Positions 33,398 through 42,104 of a DNA stretch of 64,000 nt are shown here, one piece after another (position 1 is the first letter of the stretch; each line of letters begins with the position of its first letter). Source of the DNA: Chelatococcus sp. (GTDB taxonomy: Bacteria; Pseudomonadota; Alphaproteobacteria; Rhizobiales; Beijerinckiaceae). A model generated the notes under the pieces. The model made no database searches. It saw only the letters and a program-made list of their open reading frames with translations, and had not been told where the DNA came from. Position numbers and translations under genes: made by a program. The DNA lies in the NCBI GenBank assembly GCA_003248805.1, contig QFQY01000011.1, forward strand, positions 1 through 64,000, given 5' to 3'.

Positions 33398-33636
33398 AGC
33401 TCCGGCGGCGACGTGATGGTGCTTTCGCGGCTCGACAGATCGGCGTCATCCCCGGGAAAGGCGGCTAACAAGGCGCCGAAGCTCGGCATGCGGCAGAGGC
33501 GCTCATAGTCACTGAAGGATAGAACGACGGCCTCCTTGCGACCGTGACGAGTGATGAGCGCAGGCTCGCCCGCCACCGCCCGGTCGATCAACGCCGAGAG
33601 CGTAGCTTTCGCTTCGCGCAGTTGCACCTCCTTCAT
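33394..33636 (-). CDS. Phd/YefM-type antitoxin
   Basis: An 80-residue antitoxin. The N-terminus MKEVQLREAKATLSALIDRAVAGEPALITRHGRKEAVVLSFSDYERL is a Phd/YefM DNA-binding domain, and the acidic C-terminal tail would wrap the PIN toxin. I chose the ATG at 33636 because GGAG lies 6 bp upstream of it; an in-frame ATG at 33648 is possible. Probably autoregulated with VapC at the direct repeats just upstream. Confidence 0.88.
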   Translation of the reverse strand: MKEVQLREAKATLSALIDRAVAGEPALITRHGRKEAVVLSFSDYERLCRMPSFGALLAAFPGDDADLSSRESTITSPPEL

Positions 33637-33650
33637 GGAAGTCTCCAAAT

Positions 33651-33672
33651 GTGACTACATGCGACTACATAT
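33651..33672 (-). promoter_or_regulatory. Direct repeats in the toxin-antitoxin promoter
   Basis: Two copies of ATGTAGTC (minus strand) 11 bp apart directly upstream of the antitoxin start. Short tandem sites in this position are typical binding sites for the antitoxin or TA complex. Confidence 0.5.
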
Positions 33673-33714
33673 GCCGCCATTAGAGCAGAGGCAATGTTCC
33701 AGGGGATGACTCCA

Positions 33715-35535
33715 TCACACCGCCTGCGCAGCGACATAGGCCCGCCAGCCGCCGAAGCTGGTGACGTCGCGTGCGCCTTCGACCGCGATGGCCTCGCAGA
33801 GGAAGCCCTTCACCGCCGTGCCGTCCGCGAGCGTCAGCGTGCCGATGCCGAGCGGGGAGGGGATGCCGGCGACGAAGCGCCCGAAGCCTTCCGCCGGAAG
33901 CGCCCAGACTTCGAGCGCGAGCGGCGCCCCGGTGCCCGGCTGCACGCGCACCAGGCCGGGGCGCGCGGGCGGCCCGCCCGGCAGGGCGTACAGACGATAG
34001 TCGCCCGTCGTCGTGGTGGCACGGACGAAGCTTCCGCCCAACGAGGTCAGTTCGCCGTTGAGCGGCATGCCGGAGAGATGGGCGCCCACGACGGCGATCT
34101 CGATCTGGCCGGACGGCGCGGCGGCGGGCAGGGCGGGCGTTGCCGGCAGCGGCGAGGTGCCGGCACCGAGCGGCAGGCCGCCCGCCGCATGGAAGGCCCG
34201 GCCGATGGTGGCGAGCGTGGCGTCGCCGCCGGCCGGCGCGATCAGGGTGATACCCGCGGCGGTGCGGTCTGCCGCCAGCGTCGCCGGAACGGCGAGCGCG
34301 CTGAGATCGAGCAGGTTCACGAAGTTGGTGTAGCGGCCGAGCAGCGTGTTGGCGCCGATCGGATCGGCCGCCATCTCGGCGAGCGTGACGGGGCGCGGCG
34401 CGGTCGGCACCATCAGCGCGTCGATGCCGGCAAAGACCTTGCGGGCGGCGAGTGCGAGCTCCGCCAGCCGGTAGCGGGCGGCGAAGGCGGCGGCGGCGTC
34501 CGGCAGCGGCCTGCCGGCGATGACCTGGCGCGTGACGGGCAGGATCGCCTCGGGATCGCGCTCCAGCAAGTCGTGGATCGCGAGCCAGCGCTCGGCCACC
34601 CAGGGGCCGTCATAGAGCAGCCGGGCCGTCTCCGCGAAGGGAGCCATCTCCAGCGTCACGATCTCGGCGCCGAGCGCGTGCATGCGTTCGAGCGCGGTGG
34701 CGAAGCTCGCGCTCGCCCCGGCATCGGAGTCGAAATCGAGATCGGCCTCGCGCGGGACGCCGATCCTGAGCCTCGGCGGGAGCGTTCCGGGCCGGCCGAG
34801 GGGGATGCGGCGCGAGAAGGCGTCCTGCGCGTCGGGGCCGGCGATGGCTTCCAGCGCCAGCCAGGCATCGTCCACCGTCGCGGCGAAGATCGAGACGCAG
34901 TCCAGCGTGCGGCAGGCGGGCACCACGCCCGCCGTCGAGACGAGGCCGAGGCTGGGCTTGAGGCCCACGATGTTCTGGAGGCCCGCGGGCACGCGGCCGG
35001 AGCCGGCGGTGTCGGTGCCGAGCGCCAGTGGCACGATTCCGGCCGCGACCGCGCTGGCCGAGCCCGAACTCGAGCCGCCGGGCACGAGATCGGCCCTGAG
35101 CGCGTTGCGCGGCGTGCCGTAGGGCGAGCGCGTGCCGTTCAGCCCGGTCGCGAACTGGTCGAGATTGGTCTTGCCGATGACGATGGCGCCGGCGGCCTTC
35201 AGCCGTGCGACGGCTCCGGCATCCTGCGCGGGCTCATGGGAGAAGGCCGGGCAGGCGGCCGTGGTCGGCAGTCCGGCGACGTCGATGTTGTCCTTGACGG
35301 CGACCGGAACGCCCCAGAGCCGGCGCCCGCGCGGGCCTTCTTCCTGCAGGCGCGCGGCCTCCGCCAGAGCCTCGGCTTCCGGCTTCAGAGCGATGAACAT
35401 CGCCGGGTCGGCATGCGCGCGCAGCCTGCCATAGGCTGCCGCGATCGTCTCGGCGATCGTGGCGTGGCCGTCGATATGGGCGGTGAGGATCTCGCTCAGG
35501 GTCTGCACGGGCCTGCTTTCCGTCTGATGGGGCAT
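33715..35535 (-). CDS. atzF: Allophanate hydrolase (AtzF type)
   Basis: A 606-residue two-domain protein. The N-terminal amidase-signature domain has the Ser-cisSer-Lys triad at Lys81 (VAVKDNID), Ser155 (PGGSSSGS) and Ser179 (DTAGSGR). A C-terminal allophanate hydrolase domain (about 470-606; IEIAVVGAHLSGMPLNGELTSLGGSFVRATTTTGDYRLYALPG) is specific to AtzF/DUR1-type enzymes. Together they convert allophanate to CO2 and ammonia. No urea carboxylase gene is adjacent, which favours supply of allophanate from biuret or AtzE/H reactions. It is divergent from the cysteine hydrolase across a 282-bp region with a palindromic operator candidate. Confidence 0.92.
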   Translation of the reverse strand: MPHQTESRPVQTLSEILTAHIDGHATIAETIAAAYGRLRAHADPAMFIALKPEAEALAEAARLQEEGPRGRRLWGVPVAVKDNIDVAGLPTTAACPAFSHEPAQDAGAVARLKAAGAIVIGKTNLDQFATGLNGTRSPYGTPRNALRADLVPGGSSSGSASAVAAGIVPLALGTDTAGSGRVPAGLQNIVGLKPSLGLVSTAGVVPACRTLDCVSIFAATVDDAWLALEAIAGPDAQDAFSRRIPLGRPGTLPPRLRIGVPREADLDFDSDAGASASFATALERMHALGAEIVTLEMAPFAETARLLYDGPWVAERWLAIHDLLERDPEAILPVTRQVIAGRPLPDAAAAFAARYRLAELALAARKVFAGIDALMVPTAPRPVTLAEMAADPIGANTLLGRYTNFVNLLDLSALAVPATLAADRTAAGITLIAPAGGDATLATIGRAFHAAGGLPLGAGTSPLPATPALPAAAPSGQIEIAVVGAHLSGMPLNGELTSLGGSFVRATTTTGDYRLYALPGGPPARPGLVRVQPGTGAPLALEVWALPAEGFGRFVAGIPSPLGIGTLTLADGTAVKGFLCEAIAVEGARDVTSFGGWRAYVAAQAV

Positions 35536-35568
35536 GATGGTGTCGATGAATTAGTAGGCATTCTTCAA

Positions 35569-35597
35569 CGCATTGCATGCAAAGATTATGCAATGCG
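35569..35597. promoter_or_regulatory. Candidate GntR operator in the atzF/cysteine-hydrolase divergent region
   Basis: Arms CGCATTGCAT and ATGCAATGCG (10 bp, perfect) are separated by 9 bp. The left half also contains the perfect palindrome TTGCATGCAA at 35573-35582. The core is the same as in the palindrome at 25755-25777. It lies 34 bp before the atzF start and would control both divergent units. Confidence 0.62.
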
Positions 35598-35817
35598 CCG
35601 TCGCGTCTCGGCGGCGATGACGGGCGCGGATCGCGGACATCGCTTCCGGTCCTGAAGAAGCGAAGGCCCACGCGGCCGATTTGTCCTTGTTCCTCATCAG
35701 CTTGACCCTGTCGTCTTCCCGAAGCCGCCGCCGGGTCGCCCGTGCGACCGCGCCGTGGCGAGGCAGGCATGCGCCTTGCAAAGCCCGTTCCGTCCGCTGC
35801 TGGAGAGGAGCGTCGGC

Positions 35818-36504
35818 ATGGCCGGAATCGAGATTGCCGCGAAGCCTTCCGCGCTCACTGTCGATTTCGCGCGCTGTGCGCTCGTCATCATCGACATGCA
35901 GCGCGATTTCCTCGAGCCCGGCGGCTTCGGGGCCGCGCTCGGCAACGACGTCTCGCTGCTGGTCAGGGCGGTGGAGCCGTGCCGGCGCGTCCTCGAGGGA
36001 GCGCGTGCCGCCGGCATGCTGGTGATCCACACCAGGGAGGGCCACCGGCCCGATCTCTCCGACGCGCCGCCCGCCAAGGTTCTGCGCGGGCCGGCGGACA
36101 AGCGCATCGGCGCGGCCGGGCCGATGGGGCGCATCCTCGTGCGCGGCGAAGCCGGCCACGACATCGTGCCGGCGCTGGCGCCCAAGCCGGGCGAGCCGGT
36201 GCTCGACAAGCCCGGGAAGGGCGCCTTCTACCAGACCGATCTCGACCTGATGCTGCGCAACCGGGGGATCGAGACGCTGCTCGTCTGCGGCGTCACGACC
36301 GAGATCTGCGTCCATACGACGGTGCGCGAGGCGAACGATCGCGGCTATCGCTGCCTCGTGCTGGCGGATGCCTGCGCCTCCTATTTCCCGCAGTTCCACG
36401 AGGTGGGCCTCGCCATGATCGCGGCCCAGGGCGGAATCCTGGGCTGGGTCTCGTCCACGGATGCGGTGCTCGAAGGGCTGGGACGAGCCGCGCTGGCGGC
36501 ATGA
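35818..36504 (+). CDS. Isochorismatase-fold cysteine hydrolase, biuret hydrolase-like
   Basis: A 228-residue cysteine hydrolase with the isochorismatase-family triad Asp26 (VIIDMQRDF), Lys131 (VLDKPGKGAF) and Cys164 (VCGVTTEICVHTT), the cis-peptide motif GVTTEICV included. Biuret hydrolase (BiuH), ureidoacrylate hydrolase and N-carbamoylsarcosine amidase share this fold. Divergence from atzF and linkage to AtzE/G/H-like genes make hydrolysis of biuret, or a related ureide, to allophanate the best guess. The ATG at 35818 has a strong GGAGAGGAG site 6 bp upstream. It leads a four-gene run: hydrolase, permease, AtzG-like, AtzE-like. Confidence 0.82.
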   Translation: MAGIEIAAKPSALTVDFARCALVIIDMQRDFLEPGGFGAALGNDVSLLVRAVEPCRRVLEGARAAGMLVIHTREGHRPDLSDAPPAKVLRGPADKRIGAAGPMGRILVRGEAGHDIVPALAPKPGEPVLDKPGKGAFYQTDLDLMLRNRGIETLLVCGVTTEICVHTTVREANDRGYRCLVLADACASYFPQFHEVGLAMIAAQGGILGWVSSTDAVLEGLGRAALAA

Positions 36505-36538
36505 TGACGATTTCGGGGTGATTCAACGGGAGGCTGGG

Positions 36539-38149
36539 ATGGCGACGACTGCGACGACTGGCGCTTCACCGAAGCTCTGGACGCCGGGCGACTGGAACGC
36601 CCTGTTCGGCTTCGGCACCAATATCCTCGTCAACCTGCTGGTCCTGACCGGCCTTCTGCAATTCGTGCTGAAGATGCCGCCGGAGATCGTCTTCGGGCGC
36701 ATCCTGCCCGCGCTCGGGCTGATGATGTTCCTGTCGACCGGCTATTACGCCTTCCTCGCCTGGCAGCTCGCGAAGAAGACCGGGCGCGACGACGTCTGCG
36801 CGCTGCCCTCCGGCATCAGCGTGCCGCACATGTTCGTCGTGACCTTCGTGATCATGCTGCCGATCGCGTCGATGACGGGCGATCCGATCAAGGGCTGGGA
36901 GGCGGGGCTCGTCTGGGTCTTCTTCCAGAGCTTCATCCTGATGATCGGCGGCTTCATCGCGCCGTATATTCGCCGGATCACGCCGCGTGCGGCGCTGCTG
37001 GGGACGCTTGCCGGCGTCTCGATCGCCTTCATCTCGATGCGTCCGGCGCTCGAAATCTTCCTGACGCCGGCGATCGGCCTGACCTGCCTCGCCATCATCC
37101 TGGTCAGCTGGTTCGGCGGCGTGCGCTATCCGCGCGGCATTCCGGCGGGGCTCGTCGCCATCGCCTTCGGCATGGTGATCGCCTGGGGCAGTGCCGCGCT
37201 CGGACTGGATGTCGGAGGCTTGAGTCTCGGCAAGCTGGGTGCCGCCTTCAGCAATTTCGGCTTCTCGCTGCCCGTGCCGGCGCTCGACCACGTCTTCTCC
37301 GGCTTCACCTATCTCGGCATCATCCTCGTCACCGCGATCCCCTTCGGGATCTACGACCTCGTCGAGGCGATGGACAATGTCGAGAGCGCGGAGGCGGCGG
37401 GCGACCACTATCCGACGACGCGCGTGCTGACCGCCGACGGAGTCGTCTCGCTGATCGGCTGCCTGATGGGCAACCCCTTCATCAACGCCGTCTATATCGG
37501 CCATCCCGGCTGGAAGGCGATGGGCGGGCGCATCGGCTATTCGTCCGCGACCGGGCTGATCGTGATCGTGCTGTGCTGGTTCGGCATCATCGCCCTGCTG
37601 CTGGCGCTGATCCCGATCGTCGCGATCTCGCCGATCCTGCTCTATATCGGCATGCTGATCGGGGCGCAGGCGTTCCAGACCACGCCTGCGAGCCATGCGC
37701 CTGCGATCGTGCTGGCCATCACGCCGCATCTCGCCGCCTGGGCGAAGGTGCTGATCGACGGGGCGCTGGGTGCCGCCGGCACGACGGCGGCGGCCGTCGG
37801 CATCGACAAGATGGCCGGCATGGGCGTGCTCTATCACGGGCTCGAACTCATGGGCGGCGGCGCGATCCTGTCCGGGCTCGTGCTCGGTGCCATCGCCGTC
37901 TTCGTCATCGAGAAGCAGTTCATGCAGGCGGCTGGCTTCGCCGCGGCCGGTGCGGTGCTGACCTATTTCGGCCTGATGCATGGCGAGGCCATCGGCATCG
38001 GCCGGGGCCTCGGCGTCACCCCGTCGATCAGCCTCGCCTATGCGATGGTCGCCGGCTTCCTGTTCTACTGCGCCCGCGCGCTCGTTCCGGCCACCGCCAC
38101 GAAGACGATGACGACCGAGCCGCACGCCAAGCTGGAGCCTGCCGAATGA
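36539..38149 (+). CDS. NCS2-like purine/pyrimidine-type permease
   Basis: A 536-residue integral membrane protein with about 12-14 transmembrane helices, resembling the xanthine/uracil (NCS2/AzgA-like) permeases (ALPSGISVPHMFVVTFVIMLPIA; GIYDLVEAMDNVESAEAAGDHYPTTRVLTADG; GCLMGNPFINAVYIGHPGWKAMGG). The DNVESAE block is characteristic of this permease group. It probably imports a heterocyclic or ureide substrate for the flanking hydrolases. GGGAGG precedes the ATG, and the stop overlaps the AtzG-like start by 4 bp. Confidence 0.87.
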   Translation: MATTATTGASPKLWTPGDWNALFGFGTNILVNLLVLTGLLQFVLKMPPEIVFGRILPALGLMMFLSTGYYAFLAWQLAKKTGRDDVCALPSGISVPHMFVVTFVIMLPIASMTGDPIKGWEAGLVWVFFQSFILMIGGFIAPYIRRITPRAALLGTLAGVSIAFISMRPALEIFLTPAIGLTCLAIILVSWFGGVRYPRGIPAGLVAIAFGMVIAWGSAALGLDVGGLSLGKLGAAFSNFGFSLPVPALDHVFSGFTYLGIILVTAIPFGIYDLVEAMDNVESAEAAGDHYPTTRVLTADGVVSLIGCLMGNPFINAVYIGHPGWKAMGGRIGYSSATGLIVIVLCWFGIIALLLALIPIVAISPILLYIGMLIGAQAFQTTPASHAPAIVLAITPHLAAWAKVLIDGALGAAGTTAAAVGIDKMAGMGVLYHGLELMGGGAILSGLVLGAIAVFVIEKQFMQAAGFAAAGAVLTYFGLMHGEAIGIGRGLGVTPSISLAYAMVAGFLFYCARALVPATATKTMTTEPHAKLEPAE

Positions 38150-38370
38150 GCGACCGATCCTCCGCGCCGGGTTTCGACCCGGCGAGGCATTGCGCGGTCA
38201 TGGCGCCCGCGCTCGGGCTCGCCATCACCGACGCGCAGAGGCCCGGCGTGCTGCAGTTCCTCGCCATCGCGCATGCGATGTCCGAGCTCGTCGCAACGGC
38301 TCCCGTCGACGAGGCCTCGCTCGAGCTCGCGCCCGTCTTCCGGCCGGGCGCGCCCGAGGATCGGACATGA
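38146..38370 (+). CDS. AtzG-like small subunit (DUF4089; GatC-like)
   Basis: A 74-residue protein resembling AtzG/HpxX, the small GatC-like partner that stabilises the AtzE amidohydrolase (RPGVLQFLAIAHAMSELVATAPVDEASLELAPVFRPG; the C-terminal LAPVFRP strand is typical). It overlaps the permease stop and the AtzE-like start by 4 bp each, so it is translationally coupled to its predicted partner. Confidence 0.82.
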   Translation: MSDRSSAPGFDPARHCAVMAPALGLAITDAQRPGVLQFLAIAHAMSELVATAPVDEASLELAPVFRPGAPEDRT

Positions 38371-39761
38371 CGCTCGATGCCTTCGCGCCGGCCCATCGCA
38401 TCGCCGCCGCCGTCAGGGACGGCGAGGTCAGAGCCGAGGCCGTGACGGCGGCCTGTCTCGACCGGATCGGCCGGCTCGATCCCGCCATCAACGCCTTCAC
38501 GGACGTCACCGCCGAGCGCGCCCTGTCGCGGGCCCGCTCGCTGGACGCGGCTCGGGCGCGAGGCGAGGCGCTGGGGCCGCTCGCGGGCGTGCCCTTCGCC
38601 GCCAAGAACCTCTTCGATATCGCGGGCCTGCCGACGCGGGCGGGCTCGAAGATCAACCGGGAGCGCCCGCCGGCCAAACGCGACGCCGTGCTGGTCGAGC
38701 GGCTGGAAGCCGCCGGGGCCGTGCTGCTCGGCGGGCTCAACATGGGCGAATACGCCTATGACTTCACCGGCGAGAACGCGCATGACGGGCCCTGCCGCAA
38801 TCCGCACGATACCGGCCGAATGGCCGGCGGTTCCTCGTCGGGCTCGGGCGCGGCGACGGCGGCCGGCTTCGCGCCGCTGTCGCTGGGCTCGGACACCAAC
38901 GGGTCGATCCGGGTGCCGAGCTCGCTCTGCGGGATCTATGGGCTCAAGCCGACCTATGGCCGCCTTCCGCGCACGCGCAGCTTCCCCTTCTGCGACTCGC
39001 TCGACCATCTCGGCCCCTTCGCCCGGGACGTGACCGATCTCGCTCTGGCCTATGACGCCCTGCAGGGGCCGGATGCGGAGGACCCCGCCTGTGCGCAGCG
39101 TGCGACGCAAGCTTTCCTGCCCGAACTGCCAAAGGGCGTCGGCGGCCTGAGGATCGCCGTCGCGAGCGGCTATTTCGCGACCGACGGCATGCCGGAGGCG
39201 TCGGCCGCCGTCGCACAGGTGGCGGACGGGCTCGGCGCGAAGCGGGTCGTCGAGCTCGAAGGCGCGGCGATCTCGCGCGCGGCGGCCTTCCTCATCACCA
39301 ATGCCGAGAGCGCCACCCTGCATCTCCCGCGGTTGCGGACCCGCGCGGACGATTTCGATCCGGAGACGCGCGATCGTTTCCTGGCGGGGGCGATGCTGCC
39401 GGCCGCGTGGTATGTCCAGGCGCAGCGGGCGCGGCGCTGGTTCCATGACCGCATGATGCAGGTCTTCGACGGCGTCGATCTCGTCATCGCGCCGGCGACG
39501 CCCTGCCCGGCCCCGGAGATCGGCCGCAAGACGCTCGTCCTGAGGGGCGAGACCGTGCCGCTCAGGCCCAATCTCGGTCTGTTCACGCAGCCGATTTCCT
39601 GCATAGGGCTTCCGGTGGTGACGGTTCCGGTCTTCGTCGGCAGGCTGCCGATCGGCGTCCAGCTCATCGCGCCGCCCTGGCGGGAGGATCTCGCGCTACG
39701 CGCGGCGCATGTGCTGGCCGAGGCGGGTGTCAGCGAGGCGCGGCCGCCGGATCTGGGGTAG
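38367..39761 (+). CDS. AtzE-family amidohydrolase
   Basis: A 464-residue amidase-signature enzyme with the Ser-cisSer-Lys triad Lys80 (PFAAKNLFD), Ser156 (AGGSSSGSG) and Ser180 (SDTNGSIRVPSSLCGIYGLKPTYGR). The AtzE-type context (AtzG-like subunit immediately upstream, AtzH-like and AtzF in the same cluster) supports hydrolysis of 1-carboxybiuret to 1,3-dicarboxyurea. The related HpxY role in oxalurate breakdown is the main alternative, but no HpxW-like gene is present. It is followed by a family B repeat. Confidence 0.85.
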   Translation: MTLDAFAPAHRIAAAVRDGEVRAEAVTAACLDRIGRLDPAINAFTDVTAERALSRARSLDAARARGEALGPLAGVPFAAKNLFDIAGLPTRAGSKINRERPPAKRDAVLVERLEAAGAVLLGGLNMGEYAYDFTGENAHDGPCRNPHDTGRMAGGSSSGSGAATAAGFAPLSLGSDTNGSIRVPSSLCGIYGLKPTYGRLPRTRSFPFCDSLDHLGPFARDVTDLALAYDALQGPDAEDPACAQRATQAFLPELPKGVGGLRIAVASGYFATDGMPEASAAVAQVADGLGAKRVVELEGAAISRAAAFLITNAESATLHLPRLRTRADDFDPETRDRFLAGAMLPAAWYVQAQRARRWFHDRMMQVFDGVDLVIAPATPCPAPEIGRKTLVLRGETVPLRPNLGLFTQPISCIGLPVVTVPVFVGRLPIGVQLIAPPWREDLALRAAHVLAEAGVSEARPPDLG

Positions 39762-39771
39762 ACGCGCTTTG

Positions 39772-39861
39772 CCGCCCTTGCGAGCGTAGCGAAGCAATCC
39801 AGTATCGTAGAGCGCGAGGTTCCGTGGATTGCTTCGTCGGCTATGCCTCCTCGCAATGACG
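39772..39861. repeat. Family B palindromic repeat downstream of the AtzE-like gene
   Basis: Inverted arms around GCGAGCGTAGCGAAGCAATCC and GGATTGCTTCGTCGG, ending TCGCAATGACG. It separates the nitrogen cluster from the beta-oxidation gene and is a plausible transcript end. Confidence 0.85.
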
Positions 39862-39892
39862 GGGAGGCCCGCAGCGTCGCCGTTTCCGCCGC

Positions 39893-39922
39893 CTTGACAA
39901 GGACTCCTCCCCTGCCTTCCTA
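39893..39922 (+). promoter_or_regulatory. Promoter of the bifunctional beta-oxidation gene
   Basis: CTTGACA at 39893-39899 and TTCCTA at 39917-39922 are separated by 17 bp, a good match to alphaproteobacterial housekeeping promoters (CTTGAC-N17-CTATAT). Transcription would start near 39929, about 34 bp before the ATG. Confidence 0.55.
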
Positions 39923-39962
39923 GGGCACGGCCCGGTTGGGCCGTGCCTGAGGAGATGCCCGT

Positions 39963-42035
39963 ATGGATACCGTCCGGTTCGAACGGCGCGGCAGGGTCGC
40001 GGTCGCGACGATCGACAACCCCCCTGTCAACGCGCTGGCCGCGTCGGTTCGCGCCGGGCTGGCGGAGGCGGTCGCCCGGCTGGCGAGCGATGCCGGTCTC
40101 GACGCCATGGTCATCGCCGCCGCGGGCAAGGCCTTCATCGCGGGCGCGGACATCTCCGAATTCGGCAAGCCGCCACAGCCGCCGAGCCTGCCCGAGGTGC
40201 TGGAGGCGATCGAGGCGTCGGCCAAGCCGATCGTCGCGGCCATCGGCGGTGTCGCCCTGGGAGGAGGGCTGGAGGTGGCGCTCGCCTGCCACGGGCGGGT
40301 CGCCTCGCCGGGCGCGAAGCTCGGCCTGCCGGAGATCAAGCTCGGCCTCATTCCCGGAGCCGGCGGCACGCAGCGCCTGCCGCGCCTGATCGGCGCCGCC
40401 AGGGCGTTTCCGATGATGCTGTCGGGCGAGCCGATCTCCGCCGGCCAGGCGCTGGAATTCGGCCTGCTCGACGAGGTGCTGTCGGGCGGTCTCGTCGAGG
40501 CGGCGGCCGAGCGGGCGGAGGCGCTGGCGGATGCGGGCCTTCTGCCGCGTTCCGGCGAGGCGAGCAGCCGGCTGACCGAGGCCGACCGCGAAGCCTTCGA
40601 GGCCCAGGCCGCCGAGGCGCTGAAGAAGGCGGGCGAGACGCCGAATGTGCCGGCGCTGGTCGAGGCCGTGCGCGGCGTGTTCTTCCTGTCTTTCCAGGAG
40701 GGCCTTCTCGCCGAGCGGACCCTGTTCACGGCGCTCGTCGCCGACGAGCGCTCGAAGGCGCTGCGCCATGTCTTCTTCGCCGAGCGCGAGATCGCCAAGG
40801 TTCCCGGCATCGGCCCGGAGGTGGCGCTGCGCCCGATCGAGCGCGCGGCGGTGATCGGGGCGGGCACGATGGGCGGCGGCATCGCGATGTGCTTCGCCAA
40901 TGCCGGCATTCCGGTGATGCTGATCGAGACGGAGGAGGCGCAGCTCGACAACGGGATGAATCGCATCGCCGCGATCTACGACATCTCCGTCGTGCGTGGC
41001 TCATTGACGCCCGAGAAGCGCGACGAACGCATGGCGCTCATCACCGGCGCGGTCGGCATCGCGGCGGCGGCCACCGCCGACATCGTCATCGAGGCAGCCT
41101 TCGAGGAGATGGGCGTCAAGCGGCAGATCTTCGGCGAGCTCGACAAGGTGGCGAAGCCCGGCGCGATCCTCGCCAGCAACACGTCCTATCTCGATATCCC
41201 CGCCATCGCCGCCGTGACGTCGCGCCCGCGCGACGTGCTGGGCCTGCATTTCTTCAGCCCGGCCAACGTCATGAAGCTGCTCGAGGTGGTGCGGCCGGAG
41301 GGAGTGGCGGACGATGCGGTGGCGACGGCCGTCGCGCTCGGCCGGCGGCTCGGCAAGGTGCCGGTCGTGGTCGGCAACTGCTTCGGCTTCGTCGGCAACC
41401 GCATGCTGACCCAGCGCACGCGCGCGGCCGAGCGGCTGCTGATCGCCGGCGCGCTGCCCCATGAGGTCGATGCGGCGCTCACCGAGTTCGGCTTCAAGAT
41501 GGGGCCCTTCGCCATGTCCGACCTCGCCGGCAACGATATCGGCTGGCGCACGCGCAAGTCGCTCGGGCGCAAGGCGGCGGTGGCCGATGCCCTGTGCGAG
41601 GCGGGCTGGTTCGGCCAGAAGACGGGGCGCGGCTATTATCGCTACCCGCAGGGCGCGCGCACCGGCCAGCGGGACCCCGAGGTCGAGGCGCTGATCATGC
41701 GCATCTCGGAGGAGCAGGGCGTGACGCGCCGGGCGTTCTCCCGGGAGGAGATCCTCTCGCGCCTGCTCGACCCGATGGTGAACGAGGGCGCGCGGATTCT
41801 CGAAGAGGGCATCGCGGCGCGGCCGGGCGATATCGATGTGGTCTGGATCAACGGCTATGGCTGGCCGGCCTGGCGCGGAGGGCCAATGTTCTGGGCCGAC
41901 ATGGTCGGTCTCGACGTGATCGCGGCGCGGCTCGCGGCCCAGGCGGCCGAAATCGGCGATCCCTCGCTCGAACCCGCGCCGCTGCTGAAACGGCTGGCGG
42001 CGCAGGGCAAGGGCTTCGCGAGTCTCAAGGGCTGA
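39963..42035 (+). CDS. Bifunctional enoyl-CoA hydratase/3-hydroxyacyl-CoA dehydrogenase
   Basis: A 690-residue multifunctional protein of fatty-acid beta-oxidation. The N-terminal crotonase domain (about 1-180) has the oxyanion segments AFIAGADISEF and GGVALGGGLEVALACHGRV, plus the catalytic Glu region KLGLPEIKLGLIPGAGGTQRLPR. The NAD-binding 3-hydroxyacyl-CoA dehydrogenase domain begins near residue 297 (AAVIGAGTMGGGIAMCFANAGIPV) with SNTSYLDIPAIA and LGLHFFSPANVMKLLEVV. The C-terminal dehydrogenase repeats follow. Organisation is like FadJ or peroxisomal L-PBE. No thiolase is adjacent. Confidence 0.93.
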   Translation: MDTVRFERRGRVAVATIDNPPVNALAASVRAGLAEAVARLASDAGLDAMVIAAAGKAFIAGADISEFGKPPQPPSLPEVLEAIEASAKPIVAAIGGVALGGGLEVALACHGRVASPGAKLGLPEIKLGLIPGAGGTQRLPRLIGAARAFPMMLSGEPISAGQALEFGLLDEVLSGGLVEAAAERAEALADAGLLPRSGEASSRLTEADREAFEAQAAEALKKAGETPNVPALVEAVRGVFFLSFQEGLLAERTLFTALVADERSKALRHVFFAEREIAKVPGIGPEVALRPIERAAVIGAGTMGGGIAMCFANAGIPVMLIETEEAQLDNGMNRIAAIYDISVVRGSLTPEKRDERMALITGAVGIAAAATADIVIEAAFEEMGVKRQIFGELDKVAKPGAILASNTSYLDIPAIAAVTSRPRDVLGLHFFSPANVMKLLEVVRPEGVADDAVATAVALGRRLGKVPVVVGNCFGFVGNRMLTQRTRAAERLLIAGALPHEVDAALTEFGFKMGPFAMSDLAGNDIGWRTRKSLGRKAAVADALCEAGWFGQKTGRGYYRYPQGARTGQRDPEVEALIMRISEEQGVTRRAFSREEILSRLLDPMVNEGARILEEGIAARPGDIDVVWINGYGWPAWRGGPMFWADMVGLDVIAARLAAQAAEIGDPSLEPAPLLKRLAAQGKGFASLKG

Positions 42036-42104
42036 GGACGCCGGGCACGCGATTGCCGGCATAGGCCCTGGCGATATCGAGCGGATTTTCGACCGCATTG
42101 AACC

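Noticed and set aside
26088..39761. Cyanuric acid hydrolase (AtzD) or urea carboxylase in the cluster
   Set aside because: Every gene in the stretch has another clear assignment; neither family's motifs are present.
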